Shown here: piece after piece, positions 49,696 to 58,373 of the stretch
Layout of the letters: each line of letters opens with the position of its first letter
How positions within the stretch are numbered: position 1 is the stretch's first letter
Assembly: GCA_018712945.1 (NCBI GenBank)
Contig: DVFZ01000103.1
Coordinates: 28,652 to 92,651, forward strand
Reading direction: 5' to 3'
Length of the DNA: 64,000 nt
From: Candidatus Pullichristensenella stercorigallinarum
Lineage (GTDB): Bacteria; Bacillota; Clostridia; Christensenellales; Aristaeellaceae
The notes under the pieces: generated by a model
Told to the model about the DNA's origin: nothing
Databases searched by the model: none
The model's input: only the letters and a program-made list of their open reading frames with translations
Translations under genes and position numbers: made by a program

Positions 49696-50726
49696 GCGCG
49701 TCCTCCACGGGATCTGCGAATCAGAATCAGGAAAAAAGGCCCGCCGAATAGCGAGGTCGTTACCCCCACGGGCAATTCCGCCGGGGCGAACAACGTGCGG
49801 GAAAGCGCGTCCGCCAGCAACAGGAACAGCCCGCCTGCCAGCGCCGAGAGCGGCAAAAGCGAGCGATGATCCGCGCCGGTCAGCCGCCGGATCACATGGG
49901 GGGCCGTCAGTCCCACAAAGCCGATGACGCCACTGACGGAAACTGCTGCCGCCGTCATCAGCGTTGACAAAAGCAGCGCCGCCAGCCGCACGCGCGGCGC
50001 GTTCACGCCCAACAAACGCGCGTTGCTTCCAGCGCTGACGGCGTTCAAGTCGCGCGCCAGCCCCATGGAGAGCAAAAGCCCGCAGGCGAGCACTGCGCCC
50101 ACCAAAAGCACATCGCGCATGTTGGCGGAGGCAAAGCTGCCCAACGTCCACATGTAGACGCTTTCCATTGCCTCATGGTTGATGGACAAAACCCCGGAGA
50201 GCAGCGCGGAAAGGAAGGAACTGACCGCTACGCCGCACAGAAGCAGCGATGTCAGAGAGCCGCGCCCGGCTCGGGCGATGAACATCACCAGCGCCACGGC
50301 CGCCGCGCCGCCTGCAAAGGCGCACACGGAAACCGCCGAAAAGCCCAGGGCCGAGCTTTGCAGGCCCAGCAGCATGGCCGCCGCCGCGCCCAGCGCCGCG
50401 CCCGAGGACACGCCCAGCAAGCCCGGTTCGGCCATGGGGTTGCGGAAAACGCCCTGCATCAGCACGCCGGAAACCGCCAGCGCCGCCCCCACAAGATAGG
50501 CCAGCAGAGAGCGCGGCAAGCGGATGCGCCAGAGCACCAGCTCAGCCGTAGCGTCGGCCTCGCCTCCGCTCAGATGCGCCGCCAGCGATTGCCATACGTT
50601 GTTAAGCGCGTAACCGGCGCTGCCCACGCCCAGGCAGAAAAACAGCGCCAGCGCGGAAACGAGTAACAAAACCACGCAGGCGCGCGCTACGAAGCCACGC
50701 CTGCGTATGTAAGAAGCAGGACGCAT
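49692..50726 (-). CDS. ABC transporter permease, FecCD/BtuC family
   Basis: The ATG at 50726 lies 1 bp after the stop of the PH-domain gene, giving 344 residues and about ten membrane helices. Diagnostic parts are LVLWRIRLPRSLLAYLVGAA, GVLMQGVFRNPMAEPGLLGV, and GFVGLTAPHVIRRLTGADHR. It forms the channel for an iron-siderophore, heme or vitamin B12 importer. The binding protein must be encoded elsewhere. Confidence 0.93.
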   Translation of the reverse strand: MRPASYIRRRGFVARACVVLLLVSALALFFCLGVGSAGYALNNVWQSLAAHLSGGEADATAELVLWRIRLPRSLLAYLVGAALAVSGVLMQGVFRNPMAEPGLLGVSSGAALGAAAAMLLGLQSSALGFSAVSVCAFAGGAAAVALVMFIARAGRGSLTSLLLCGVAVSSFLSALLSGVLSINHEAMESVYMWTLGSFASANMRDVLLVGAVLACGLLLSMGLARDLNAVSAGSNARLLGVNAPRVRLAALLLSTLMTAAAVSVSGVIGFVGLTAPHVIRRLTGADHRSLLPLSALAGGLFLLLADALSRTLFAPAELPVGVTTSLFGGPFFLILIRRSRGGRA

Positions 50727-50727
50727 G

Positions 50728-51144
50728 TCAGGTGTCTTGCTCCCCATCCGGGGCGTCGTCCAAACCGTCGTCCAGGCCGTCGTCGAATTCGTCGTCCGGA
50801 TTGTTTCCGTCAATCAGCTCGTTGACGCGCACGCGGCGTTCCATCTTCATCTTTTCTACCTGTTCGTGGATAAGCTCCTTTACCTTTTCGGAATGGCGTA
50901 TGTTCTTTACGTCCAGTTCCGGGCTGGTGTGGTCGGAGGAGCAGATGTGTACGGTGCCCACGCCAAAAATGCGCTGCCCAAACGAGCGCCGCAAGCTGAT
51001 ATCGCGGATGCGGTAGAGAATGATTTCCTCGGTGCGCAGGTTGAAAAGACCGGTCTTGACAAACAGCCTGTCCTCAGAGAGAGAGTAGACGGTAAAGGTT
51101 AAGGGCATGCCCAGTATGCGCTTTCTGTCTTTCCACAGAATCAT
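50728..51144 (-). CDS. Bacterial PH-domain protein (bPH2/YdbS-like)
   Basis: The ATG at 51144 lies 7 nt after GAGGTGATTGAT-type sequence; the upstream GTG in the same frame overlaps that site. The 138-residue protein has one PH-like domain (about 10-100: TFTVYSLSEDRLFVKTGLFN, RIRDISLRRSFGQRIFGVGT), with no membrane helix, and an Asp-rich tail. Such domains are common in clostridial membrane-associated proteins of unknown role. It heads the unit with the ABC importer. Confidence 0.75.
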   Translation of the reverse strand: MILWKDRKRILGMPLTFTVYSLSEDRLFVKTGLFNLRTEEIILYRIRDISLRRSFGQRIFGVGTVHICSSDHTSPELDVKNIRHSEKVKELIHEQVEKMKMERRVRVNELIDGNNPDDEFDDGLDDGLDDAPDGEQDT

Positions 51145-51164
51145 ATCAATCACCTCGCGTTATC

Positions 51165-51193
51165 AGTATACACCATCGCGCGCGCAAAAGCAA
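51165..51193 (-). promoter_or_regulatory. Promoter of the PH-domain/ABC importer unit
   Basis: On the minus strand TTGCTT (51188-51193) and TATACT (51165-51170) are 17 bp apart. No palindromic Fur-like box stands out. A divergent TATAAT at 51213-51218 probably serves the MBL gene. Confidence 0.55.
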
Positions 51194-51247
51194 TTCCTTA
51201 ACAGAAAAGGTGTATAATGCGGAAAAACATATCTGCGAGGGGATATC

Positions 51248-52141
51248 ATGTACGAATGCGTTCAGGCGGGCAAGGACACGTTTTTTATGGACTGCCCCAG
51301 CCGGGTGGGCATTTTCCGCGATGGCGGCGCGGCCTGGCTGATTGATTCCGGAAACGACAAGGACGCGGCCAAGAAGGTGCTTGCCATCCTCGAGGGCATG
51401 AATTTGCGCCTCGAGGCCGTCATCGTCACGCATTATCATGCCGATCATACCGGCGGCGCGGCGCTTTTGCAGCAGCGCACCGGTTGCCGCCTGATGCTGG
51501 CCGAGCCGGCCGCGCCGGGAAACTTTCCGGAAATCAATACGGCCCTGCTCTATGGCGCGCACCCGCCCAAGCCCCTCAAGAGCAAGTTTTTCCTTGCCCA
51601 GGGCGCGCGTTACGAAGCTGCGGAAAGCGCCGCCCTGCCCGAGGGCATGCGCCTTACGCGGCTGGATGGTCACGCCTTTGCCATGCTGGGCGTATGCACG
51701 CGCGACAATGTGTGGTTCATCGGAGACAGCGTCGCCAGCGAGCATACGTTTGACAAATATAAACTGACCTACCTCTACGATGTGGAAAAGTTCCTGCAAA
51801 GCCTCGATACCGTGGCGTCGCTGCAGGGAAAGTTGTTTATCCCCGCCCACGTCGCCCCGTTTGCGGACGCGGCGGCCATCGTCGAGCGCAACCGCCGCTG
51901 GGTGTATGAAACGGCGGACTGCATTGAAGCGCTACTGCAAACGCCCATGACCTTTGAAACGCTGCTCAAGGCCATCTTCGACCGCTACGATTTGCAAATG
52001 ACCTTTGGCCAGCACACGCTGCTGGGCGCGACCGTGCGCGCGTTCCTCACCTGGCTGATGGACGCGGGCCGCGCAAGCTATTTTTGTGAAGATAACCTGC
52101 TCTACTGGAAGGCGGCGGGGCAGGATGGGGAAGGGAGGTAA
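51248..52141 (+). CDS. MBL-fold metallo-hydrolase
   Basis: The 297-residue protein has the zinc motif THYHADHTGG (about 61-70) and later metal ligands in RLDGHAF, FIGDSVASE and IPAHVAP. The C-terminal 80 residues form a helical domain (FETLLKAIFDRYDLQMTFGQ). It resembles glyoxalase II-like hydrolases in general plan. Substrate is unknown. It ends 5 bp before the Vat-like gene, so they may be expressed together. Confidence 0.85.
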   Translation: MYECVQAGKDTFFMDCPSRVGIFRDGGAAWLIDSGNDKDAAKKVLAILEGMNLRLEAVIVTHYHADHTGGAALLQQRTGCRLMLAEPAAPGNFPEINTALLYGAHPPKPLKSKFFLAQGARYEAAESAALPEGMRLTRLDGHAFAMLGVCTRDNVWFIGDSVASEHTFDKYKLTYLYDVEKFLQSLDTVASLQGKLFIPAHVAPFADAAAIVERNRRWVYETADCIEALLQTPMTFETLLKAIFDRYDLQMTFGQHTLLGATVRAFLTWLMDAGRASYFCEDNLLYWKAAGQDGEGR

Positions 52142-52146
52142 CCGCC

Positions 52147-52794
52147 ATGTTTGGACCAGACCCGAACGCTGTGCACCCCAACCCGGCTGTGCCCAGCCTT
52201 TGCTTTGTCAAAAACACGATCACAAGGCCGAATATCATCGTCGGAGACTACACTTATTACGACGACCCGGTGGATTCCGAGCATTTTCAGAATCACGTCA
52301 CCCACCACTATGAATTCCTCGGCGATAAGCTCGTCATCGGCAAGTTCTGCGCCATCGCCAGCGGCGTGACGTTTATCATGAACGGCGCAAATCACAGGAT
52401 GTGTTCCGCCACCACCTATCCCTTCAACATCATGGGCGGCGGCTGGGAAAAGAGCACGCCACGCCTGGAAGATTTGCCTTTCAAGGGCGATACGGTGATT
52501 GGCAACGACGTTTGGGTCGGCGAGCGCGTTACTTTTCTGCCGGGCGCGCGCGTCGGCGATGGGGCCATCATTGGTGCGGGTGCAGTGGTGGCGGGGGTAG
52601 TCCCCGCCTATGCCGTGGCCGTGGGCAACCCCTGCCGGGTGGTAAAAAAGCGCTTTGACGAACAGACCATCCGCCGTCTGCTGGAAATCCGCTGGTGGGA
52701 CTGGCCGGCAGAAACAATATTTGCAAACCTCGAGGCGCTTACCGGCCTCGGCCTGGCCAGGCTGCTCGGGGAAGAATCCGGGAATTGCCGGTAA
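52147..52794 (+). CDS. Vat-like streptogramin A O-acetyltransferase family protein
   Basis: The 215-residue protein follows the Vat family closely: MFGPDPNAVHP at the start, VGDYTYYDDP, LVIGKFCAIASGVTFIMNGANH with the catalytic His, TYPFNIMGGGWEK, LPFKGDTVIGNDVWVGERV, and the tail RFDEQTIRRLLEIRWWDWPAE. Vat enzymes acetylate and inactivate streptogramin A antibiotics; chromosomal relatives in the wider xenobiotic acetyltransferase family may have other substrates. It sits directly behind an MBL hydrolase gene, with no mobile sequence adjacent. Resistance is plausible, not shown. Confidence 0.88.
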   Translation: MFGPDPNAVHPNPAVPSLCFVKNTITRPNIIVGDYTYYDDPVDSEHFQNHVTHHYEFLGDKLVIGKFCAIASGVTFIMNGANHRMCSATTYPFNIMGGGWEKSTPRLEDLPFKGDTVIGNDVWVGERVTFLPGARVGDGAIIGAGAVVAGVVPAYAVAVGNPCRVVKKRFDEQTIRRLLEIRWWDWPAETIFANLEALTGLGLARLLGEESGNCR

Positions 52795-52845
52795 AGCCCG
52801 TCCGGAGCGCGGAGATGCTGTAAAACATTGCGCAAAAATAGCACA

Positions 52846-52887
52846 GACAGGCGGGCAGTTTCCCGAATGGGAGCGCTGCCCGCTTGT
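52846..52887 (+). other. Long imperfect hairpin after the Vat-like gene
   Basis: GACAGGCGGGCAG pairs with CTGCCCGCTTGTC across a 16-nt loop, but no T-run follows. It may end the MBL-vat transcript inefficiently or be chance. The rest of 52888-53038 turns AT-rich and holds no gene I can support. Confidence 0.4.
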
Positions 52888-53038
52888 CTGCGTCCCTGCG
52901 CATGCGGCCGGTACCCAGTGGGGCAACAGAAAGCGCAGGTCAGAATATATTCCATCCCATATTTTATAGCTGGTATTATCCAAGTTTCAATATCATTTTC
53001 GGGCTTTTGCGCGTTTTGCATAAGCGCTTTTCGCCTTT

Positions 53039-53347
53039 TCAGTCTTTCGGATCTGTCGTAAAACAACCATCCACCTTATTCATATATATTATTTTTCCGA
53101 TATCCACAAGTACGAACGGAACCAGACCTCCGATCAACCATGCATAATCATATTCAAGAAATATGCTCAATATACTGCCTATAATCCCCATTGAGACAAA
53201 CTTGATTATACTGCATATCCATGAAATGCTTTGAAATTCAAAGTAACTTACCCAGAAAATATCCTGTCCGCATTTTTTGCAGGTGAACACATAATCGTGA
53301 TAGAACGCAGCCTTTATGAACTCCTTCGGCTTATGCCTGCATTCCAT
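53039..53347 (-). CDS. Small membrane protein with zinc-ribbon-like N-terminus
   Basis: The ATG at 53347 follows GAGGAGGACGG and gives 102 residues. The start has MECRHK and, at about 23-26, CKKC, a possible zinc site. Two membrane helices follow (about 45-62 and 70-88). Base composition is clearly more AT-rich than the neighbours, suggesting transfer. The frame is open further upstream to 53731, but that part has no ribosome binding site and reads like noncoding sequence. I do not recognise the family. Confidence 0.5.
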   Translation of the reverse strand: MECRHKPKEFIKAAFYHDYVFTCKKCGQDIFWVSYFEFQSISWICSIIKFVSMGIIGSILSIFLEYDYAWLIGGLVPFVLVDIGKIIYMNKVDGCFTTDPKD

Positions 53348-53987
53348 CTCTCCGTCCTCCTCGCTTCTCTTAAAGAATACACATATCCATTGCTGATTCT
53401 TCTCCGGATCGTACAGTCCCGTGCCGTCGCCGCAACGGCTGTTTCCAATGCAATGCCGGGCGCATGAGCGTTGGCTTCCCCATGCGGCTATTCTATCACG
53501 GGCTTTTGGCGTTGTCAACACTCCCCATGGTGCCACCTTGCAGGTTGTGAAGCTGTAAAGTCCCGCGTTGAAACTTACCATCGCCGGCAGCGCCGCCTTC
53601 GCGCTCCGGTTCTGAAACATATTGGCAGAAAGACTGAGGACGATGGTTTTTACTTTCAGAAGCGGCACGAGGCTCGGGCAAGAACCATAAATCAAACCAT
53701 TTGGCAAAACAACCAAACAGGGCAAAATCATCCGGCGCGGGACGCTTTCTCAGCGGCCTGCGCCGGATTTTTCGTAGAGCGGGGCGAAACAGGAAACTGT
53801 CCGTCATGCAGACGGGATAACAAAAGGTCAAACAAAGAAGGCGCCTTCCGAAGTACAATAAAGGCGTTCAGAGCCATTCATTGCACAATGGAAGGTGTTT
53901 TTGACAGGCGAAACCACCCGCTTTGCGGGTGGCCGTGATGCGTTTAGGGCCTTGCAAACGCGCCGCAAAAGGCCGCCACGCGCGTAT
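53348..53987. other. AT-richer gene-poor gap
   Basis: No frame here has a convincing start or protein pattern. The stretch holds an inverted repeat ATCCGGCGC...GCGCCGGAT followed by TTTT (about 53729-53775), which could be a rightward terminator, and near 53912-53930 a hairpin CCACCCGC...GCGGGTGG, a weak terminator for the leftward gene at 53988. It may be a remnant of lost genes. Confidence 0.45.
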
Positions 53988-56303
53988 TCAGGGCTGCATA
54001 TGCTCCCGGAGCGCCTTTTCGCAGAAATCGCACAGTTCTCCGGCGAATTCGGCGTCCGTGCTTTCGGAAACAATGCGGCACAGGGGCCGTTTCTCATCCG
54101 GGCAGATCCACGCCCAGCCCCGGTCGCGGCGCAGGCGGATCCCGCCGCCCAGTTCGGCGTTTTGCTCGGCCTCGGAAAAGGCCCGCAGCACGCGGCTGCG
54201 TTCTCCCGGCGACATCTCCACTTCGCGGCTGACGCGGTGTACATGCGGCATACTCTCCCGCCATTTGCTCAGCGACAGGCCGGCCGCGGCCAGCGCCGAG
54301 AGCGCGCGCAGGGCGAAGTAAAGCCCGTCGTGGTTGAGGAGAAATTGCCCTGGGTATTCGCGCGCCAGCGCGTCCATCCAGCGAGAACGCTCCGTGTCCG
54401 CAAAGCGGGCCTGCGCCTTGTAGCGCGCCGCCAGCGTTTCCGCCGCGCGCGTGAAGCCAGCGGGCAAAAACAGCGTTCGTTCGCCGCTTTCCAATGCCGT
54501 CCAAGTCATTAGCAACTGGTTTTCCGCTTCGGAAAGGGCGCCGTCCGCCCCGGAAAAGGAAGCGTTTTCGCCGCTGGCATCCAGCCATATGCCGGTTTCC
54601 TCACCCTCAAGCTCCATCATTTCTTCTTCCCATTCGCAGCGCACGCGCAGCCCGGCGCGTTGAAAAGCCTTTTCCGCCAGATTGAGCAGGTGTGCGTCCT
54701 CGGCAAACAGCGCCACGGGCGGCGCATTTTCCGCCGGGGCGCGAAAGGCGCGGGCCAGCGCGGCCACATAGCCAAGCTCTGTGCGCCCGGCGGACAGCAT
54801 GGGCCGGGTGATGCCGGCAAAGGGACCGGAAAAATCCTGTCGCAGCAGCATGGCGTTGACCGCACGCTGTTTCTTCCGGTCGATGGGCGCGCCTTCGGCG
54901 GTCAGGGGTGAGAGCGAATCGCTGCCTACAAGCGCCGCGCCATCCGCGCCAAAAGCCTTGAGCGCGTAACGAAGCTGGGGAAGGGTGCATATGCCCGCGT
55001 CGAGCACCTGCACGCCCTGCGACATCAGCCCCGCCGCGCAGGCGTGAAACAGCGCCAGCGACACTGCCGAGCGCGTGCGTGCCAGCAAAAATTCGCCTGG
55101 CCGTAGACAGGCGGCCAGCGCCTGCGCTGCGCGCGCGGCCTGCGCCGGGTCGGAAAGCGGCAGCGCGTCGCCGGAAAAGCCCTGCTCCGCGCGCGAGCCC
55201 CAAACGCGGTTGCTCTCCAGCCGTTCGCCCTCATACACGGTTTTGTAGGGCCACACCTTTACGCCGGGCAGGAGCTGGGCGCGCGCCGCCGCCTGTGCGC
55301 CGCTGCCCAATACACATTCCTCAAATGCCTGCGCCTGCGCGTCCAACAGGGCGTGCCCGCCCAGCACGCAGCTCCGCGCCTGTGCCTCGCGCCCCATGCG
55401 CGCTCCCTTCCACAAAACGGCGCGCTTGACGCTGGCGCGCGCCTCTACCACTGCGCCCGCGCCGATGACCGCGTATTTGCCCACCAGCGCGCCCCGCTCC
55501 ACGCGCGCGCCCGCGCCGATGTAGCAGGGGGATTCGATGTGCGCGCCCTCGTCTACCAGCGCGCCTGCCTGCACGCCCGAGGGCGTCTCCAAATGCAGCT
55601 TGCCATCCAGCAGGTCGGCATGCGAGCGCAAATACGCGCCCACGTCGCCAATGTCGCACCAGTAGCCATCCAGCACGCATCCATACACCCCGCGGCCTTC
55701 AGATACCAGGCGCGGGAACAGTTCGCCACCGAAATCGCAGGGCTTTCCTTCGGGAATGAGGGAAAGAATTTCCGGTTCTAGGATATAGATGCCGGTATTG
55801 ACCGTATCGGAAATCGCCTCGCCCGGCCCGGGCTTTTCCAGAAAGGCGCGCACGCGCCCGTCCGCCGCAGTGACAACCACGCCATATTCCAGCGGATTGT
55901 CCACGCGGGTGAGCACCATCGTGGCCAGCGCCTCATGCTCACGGTGGAAGGCGAGGGCGGTGGAGAGGTCAAGGTCGGTCACGCCATCGCCGGAGAGCAC
56001 GCAAAAGGTTTCATCGAGGAAATCCGCGGCCTGCTTTACGCCCCCGGCCGTGCCCAGCGGTGTGCGCTCGGTATAATAGCGCAGTTTTATGCCCCATTCG
56101 CCGCCGTCGCCGAAAAAATCCACGATCGCGTCGGGCAAATAGCCCAGCGTCACGGCGGCCTCGCTCACTCCATGCTTTTTCAAAAGTTTCAGCGCGTATT
56201 CCATCACCGGCCGGTCGAGCAGCCGCATCATGGGCTTTGGGCAATCGCAGGTCAGAGGCCGCAGCCTCGAACCCTCGCCGCCCGCCATGATGATCGCTTT
56301 CAT
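53988..56303 (-). CDS. Sugar nucleotidyltransferase fused to beta-helix and degenerate phosphomannomutase domain
   Basis: The ATG at 56303 follows GGGGG and gives 771 residues. Residues 1-230 are a GDP-mannose pyrophosphorylase-like transferase (MKAIIMAGGEGSRLRPLTCD, LSGDGVTDLD, FLEKPG, NTGIYILEPEIL, GYWCDIGD). Residues 240-355 are a hexapeptide beta-helix (CYIGAGARVERGALVGKYAV). The remaining 400 residues follow the phosphomannomutase plan but lack the TASHNP phosphoserine loop, reading GSDSLSPLTAEGAPID instead. The transferase is probably active and the mutase part regulatory. Proteins of this architecture are known in Actinobacteria, Cyanobacteria and Clostridia. Confidence 0.88.
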   Translation of the reverse strand: MKAIIMAGGEGSRLRPLTCDCPKPMMRLLDRPVMEYALKLLKKHGVSEAAVTLGYLPDAIVDFFGDGGEWGIKLRYYTERTPLGTAGGVKQAADFLDETFCVLSGDGVTDLDLSTALAFHREHEALATMVLTRVDNPLEYGVVVTAADGRVRAFLEKPGPGEAISDTVNTGIYILEPEILSLIPEGKPCDFGGELFPRLVSEGRGVYGCVLDGYWCDIGDVGAYLRSHADLLDGKLHLETPSGVQAGALVDEGAHIESPCYIGAGARVERGALVGKYAVIGAGAVVEARASVKRAVLWKGARMGREAQARSCVLGGHALLDAQAQAFEECVLGSGAQAAARAQLLPGVKVWPYKTVYEGERLESNRVWGSRAEQGFSGDALPLSDPAQAARAAQALAACLRPGEFLLARTRSAVSLALFHACAAGLMSQGVQVLDAGICTLPQLRYALKAFGADGAALVGSDSLSPLTAEGAPIDRKKQRAVNAMLLRQDFSGPFAGITRPMLSAGRTELGYVAALARAFRAPAENAPPVALFAEDAHLLNLAEKAFQRAGLRVRCEWEEEMMELEGEETGIWLDASGENASFSGADGALSEAENQLLMTWTALESGERTLFLPAGFTRAAETLAARYKAQARFADTERSRWMDALAREYPGQFLLNHDGLYFALRALSALAAAGLSLSKWRESMPHVHRVSREVEMSPGERSRVLRAFSEAEQNAELGGGIRLRRDRGWAWICPDEKRPLCRIVSESTDAEFAGELCDFCEKALREHMQP

Positions 56304-56408
56304 GAAAATACCCCCATACAAAGAATAGCACATAGAATATCTATGCAATATTCTTGCCGATATGGGGGAAAAACATACGATTCTGAAAATTTTTGCGCAT
56401 AAAGCATG

Positions 56409-56435
56409 AAAAACCGGGGCGATTTCCCGCCCCGG
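56409..56435 (-). terminator. hslU terminator
   Basis: CCGGGGCG pairs with CGCCCCGG across a 6-nt loop, and five T residues follow on the minus strand. It ends the comM-to-hslU leftward block. Confidence 0.85.
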
Positions 56436-56451
56436 CGCTTCATGGCGTTTC

Positions 56452-57816
56452 TTAGAGAATGTACTTCTTTACGTCCTTGGACTGAATTTCGCTGGAAAGC
56501 TGGTTGCGCACATACTCCGCGTCCACCTTGACCTCCACCTCCGGGGCGTCGCCGCCGCCGGCGTTGAAGGCGATGTCGTTGAGGATCATTTCCAAAAGCG
56601 TGTGCAGGCGGCGCGCACCGATGTTTTCGGCGGTTTCGTTGGCCTGCCAGGCGTAGTCGGCAATCACGTCCAGCGCGCTTTCGTCAAAGGTGAGCGATAC
56701 GTTGTCCACCTTCAAAAGCATCTGATACTGGCGGATGAGGGCGTTTTCCGGCTGGGTGAGGATGCGCTTGTAATCCTCACGCGTGAGGGGCTTCAAATCC
56801 ACGCGCACGGGGAAGCGGCCCTGCAATTCGGGAATCAGGTCGGTCACCTTGGACACATGGAACGCGCCGGCGGCGATAAAGAGCATGTGGTCGGTGCGCA
56901 CGGGGCCGTACTTGGTGTTCACCGTGGAGCCTTCCACGATGGGCAGGATATCCCGCTGCACGCCTTCGCGCGAAACGTCGGGGCCGTTGCCGCCGCCGCG
57001 CCCGGCCACCTTGTCGATCTCATCAAGGAACACGATGCCGTGCTGCTCGGCGCGATCGATGGCCTCGGAATAGACGCTGTCCATGTCGATGAGGCTCTGC
57101 TCCTCTTCGGCGATGAGTATGCGCCGGGCCTCGCGCACTTCCACTTTGCGAATTTTGGTGCGCTTGGGCAGAATCGTGCCCAGCATGTCGTTCATATTCA
57201 TGTCCGTGCCGGGAATCTCGCCGCGCGGGGCGGTTTCCTCCACTTCGACTTCGACCACCACATGCTCCATCTCGCCCTTGCGCAGCTTCTCGAGCACATC
57301 CGAACGCCGCGTGGAAAGGCGCTCCTTTTCCTCGGGGGCCAGCTCCGGCTCCTTGGGCTTGTTGCCCAACAGTATATCCAGAGGATTGGTCTTTTTCTTG
57401 ATGGGCTTGATGATCAGGTCGGCCAGCCGTTCTTCGGCGTTTTTCTCGGCGCGCTGGTGTACGCGGGCGGTGTGCTGCTCTTTAACCAGGCGGATGGACG
57501 CTTCCACCAGGTCGCGCACGATGGATTCCACGTCGCGGCCCACATAGCCGACCTCGGTGAACTTCGTGGCCTCCACCTTCACAAAGGGCGCATCTACCAG
57601 CCGGGCAAGCCGGCGGGCGATTTCGGTCTTGCCCACGCCGGTGGGGCCGACCATGAGGATGTTTTTGGGGGTGACTTCCTCCCGGATCTCCGGGGGAAGC
57701 TGGGCGCGGCGGTAACGGTTGCGCAGGGCCACGGCTACGGCGCGCTTGGCCTCGTCCTGGCCGATGATGTAGCGGTCAAGCTCGCGCACGATCTCGCGCG
57801 GTGTCAGTTGGATCAT
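56452..57816 (-). CDS. hslU: HslUV protease ATPase subunit
   Basis: The 454-residue protein has Walker A in GPTGVGKTEIARRLA (about 57-71), the I-domain insertion, Walker B in GIVFLDEIDKVAG, and a C-terminal AAA subdomain ending SKDVKKYIL, the tail that docks into HslV. It unfolds substrates for HslV in the cytoplasm. AAGGAGAAACG precedes the ATG. It is the last gene of the leftward block; in Bacillus codY follows here, but not in this window. Confidence 0.97.
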   Translation of the reverse strand: MIQLTPREIVRELDRYIIGQDEAKRAVAVALRNRYRRAQLPPEIREEVTPKNILMVGPTGVGKTEIARRLARLVDAPFVKVEATKFTEVGYVGRDVESIVRDLVEASIRLVKEQHTARVHQRAEKNAEERLADLIIKPIKKKTNPLDILLGNKPKEPELAPEEKERLSTRRSDVLEKLRKGEMEHVVVEVEVEETAPRGEIPGTDMNMNDMLGTILPKRTKIRKVEVREARRILIAEEEQSLIDMDSVYSEAIDRAEQHGIVFLDEIDKVAGRGGGNGPDVSREGVQRDILPIVEGSTVNTKYGPVRTDHMLFIAAGAFHVSKVTDLIPELQGRFPVRVDLKPLTREDYKRILTQPENALIRQYQMLLKVDNVSLTFDESALDVIADYAWQANETAENIGARRLHTLLEMILNDIAFNAGGGDAPEVEVKVDAEYVRNQLSSEIQSKDVKKYIL

Positions 57817-57828
57817 GGCGTTTCTCCT

Positions 57829-58371
57829 TTATACGGTCTCGACGATGATGTTTCCGTTGGTAAAAATGCAGATATCCGAGGCGATTTTCAGGGCGCGCTC
57901 GGCGATATCGCGGGCGGGCAGGTCGGTGTTTTGCATCAGCGCCCGCGCCGCGGCCAAAGCGTAGTTGCCGCCCGAGCCGATGGTCAAAACGCCGTCGTCC
58001 GGCTCGATGACTTCGCCCGTGCCACTTACGAGCAGCAGGTTTTCCTTGTCGGCGCACAGCAGCATGGCTTCCAGCTTGCGCATGGCCTTGTCCATGCGCC
58101 AATCCTGCGCCAATTCCACGGCGGCGCGGGGCAGGTTGCCGGAAAACTGGGTGAGCTTTTCCTCAAATTTCTCCGAAAGCGCGAAGGCGTCGGCCACGGA
58201 GCCGGCAAAGCCGACCACGACCTTGCCATTGTAGATGCGGCGCACCTTGTGGGCGTGCGCCTTCATGACGGTCTGTTGTCCCATCGTCACCTGCCCGTCG
58301 CCGGCCATGGCGCATTCGCCGTTTCGGCGCACGGCGCAGATGGTGGTTCCGCGAAAGATGGATTCTGCCAT
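57829..58371 (-). CDS. hslV: HslUV protease proteolytic subunit
   Basis: The ATG at 58371 follows GAGGAATTG, giving 180 residues. The precursor MAESIFRG should be removed to expose Thr in [20 protein letters not shown], the N-terminal nucleophile of this proteasome-like protease. [13 protein letters not shown] and [12 protein letters not shown] are also conserved. It is followed 12 bp later by hslU. Confidence 0.95.
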   Translation of the reverse strand: MAESIFRGTTICAVRRNGECAMAGDGQVTMGQQTVMKAHAHKVRRIYNGKVVVGFAGSVADAFALSEKFEEKLTQFSGNLPRAAVELAQDWRMDKAMRKLEAMLLCADKENLLLVSGTGEVIEPDDGVLTIGSGGNYALAAARALMQNTDLPARDIAERALKIASDICIFTNGNIIVETV

Positions 58372-58373
58372 AG

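Noticed and set aside
53471..53938. A 155-codon rightward frame in the AT-rich gap
   Set aside because: Poor start context and a translation without hydrophobic core or motifs; it ends inside a terminator-like hairpin.
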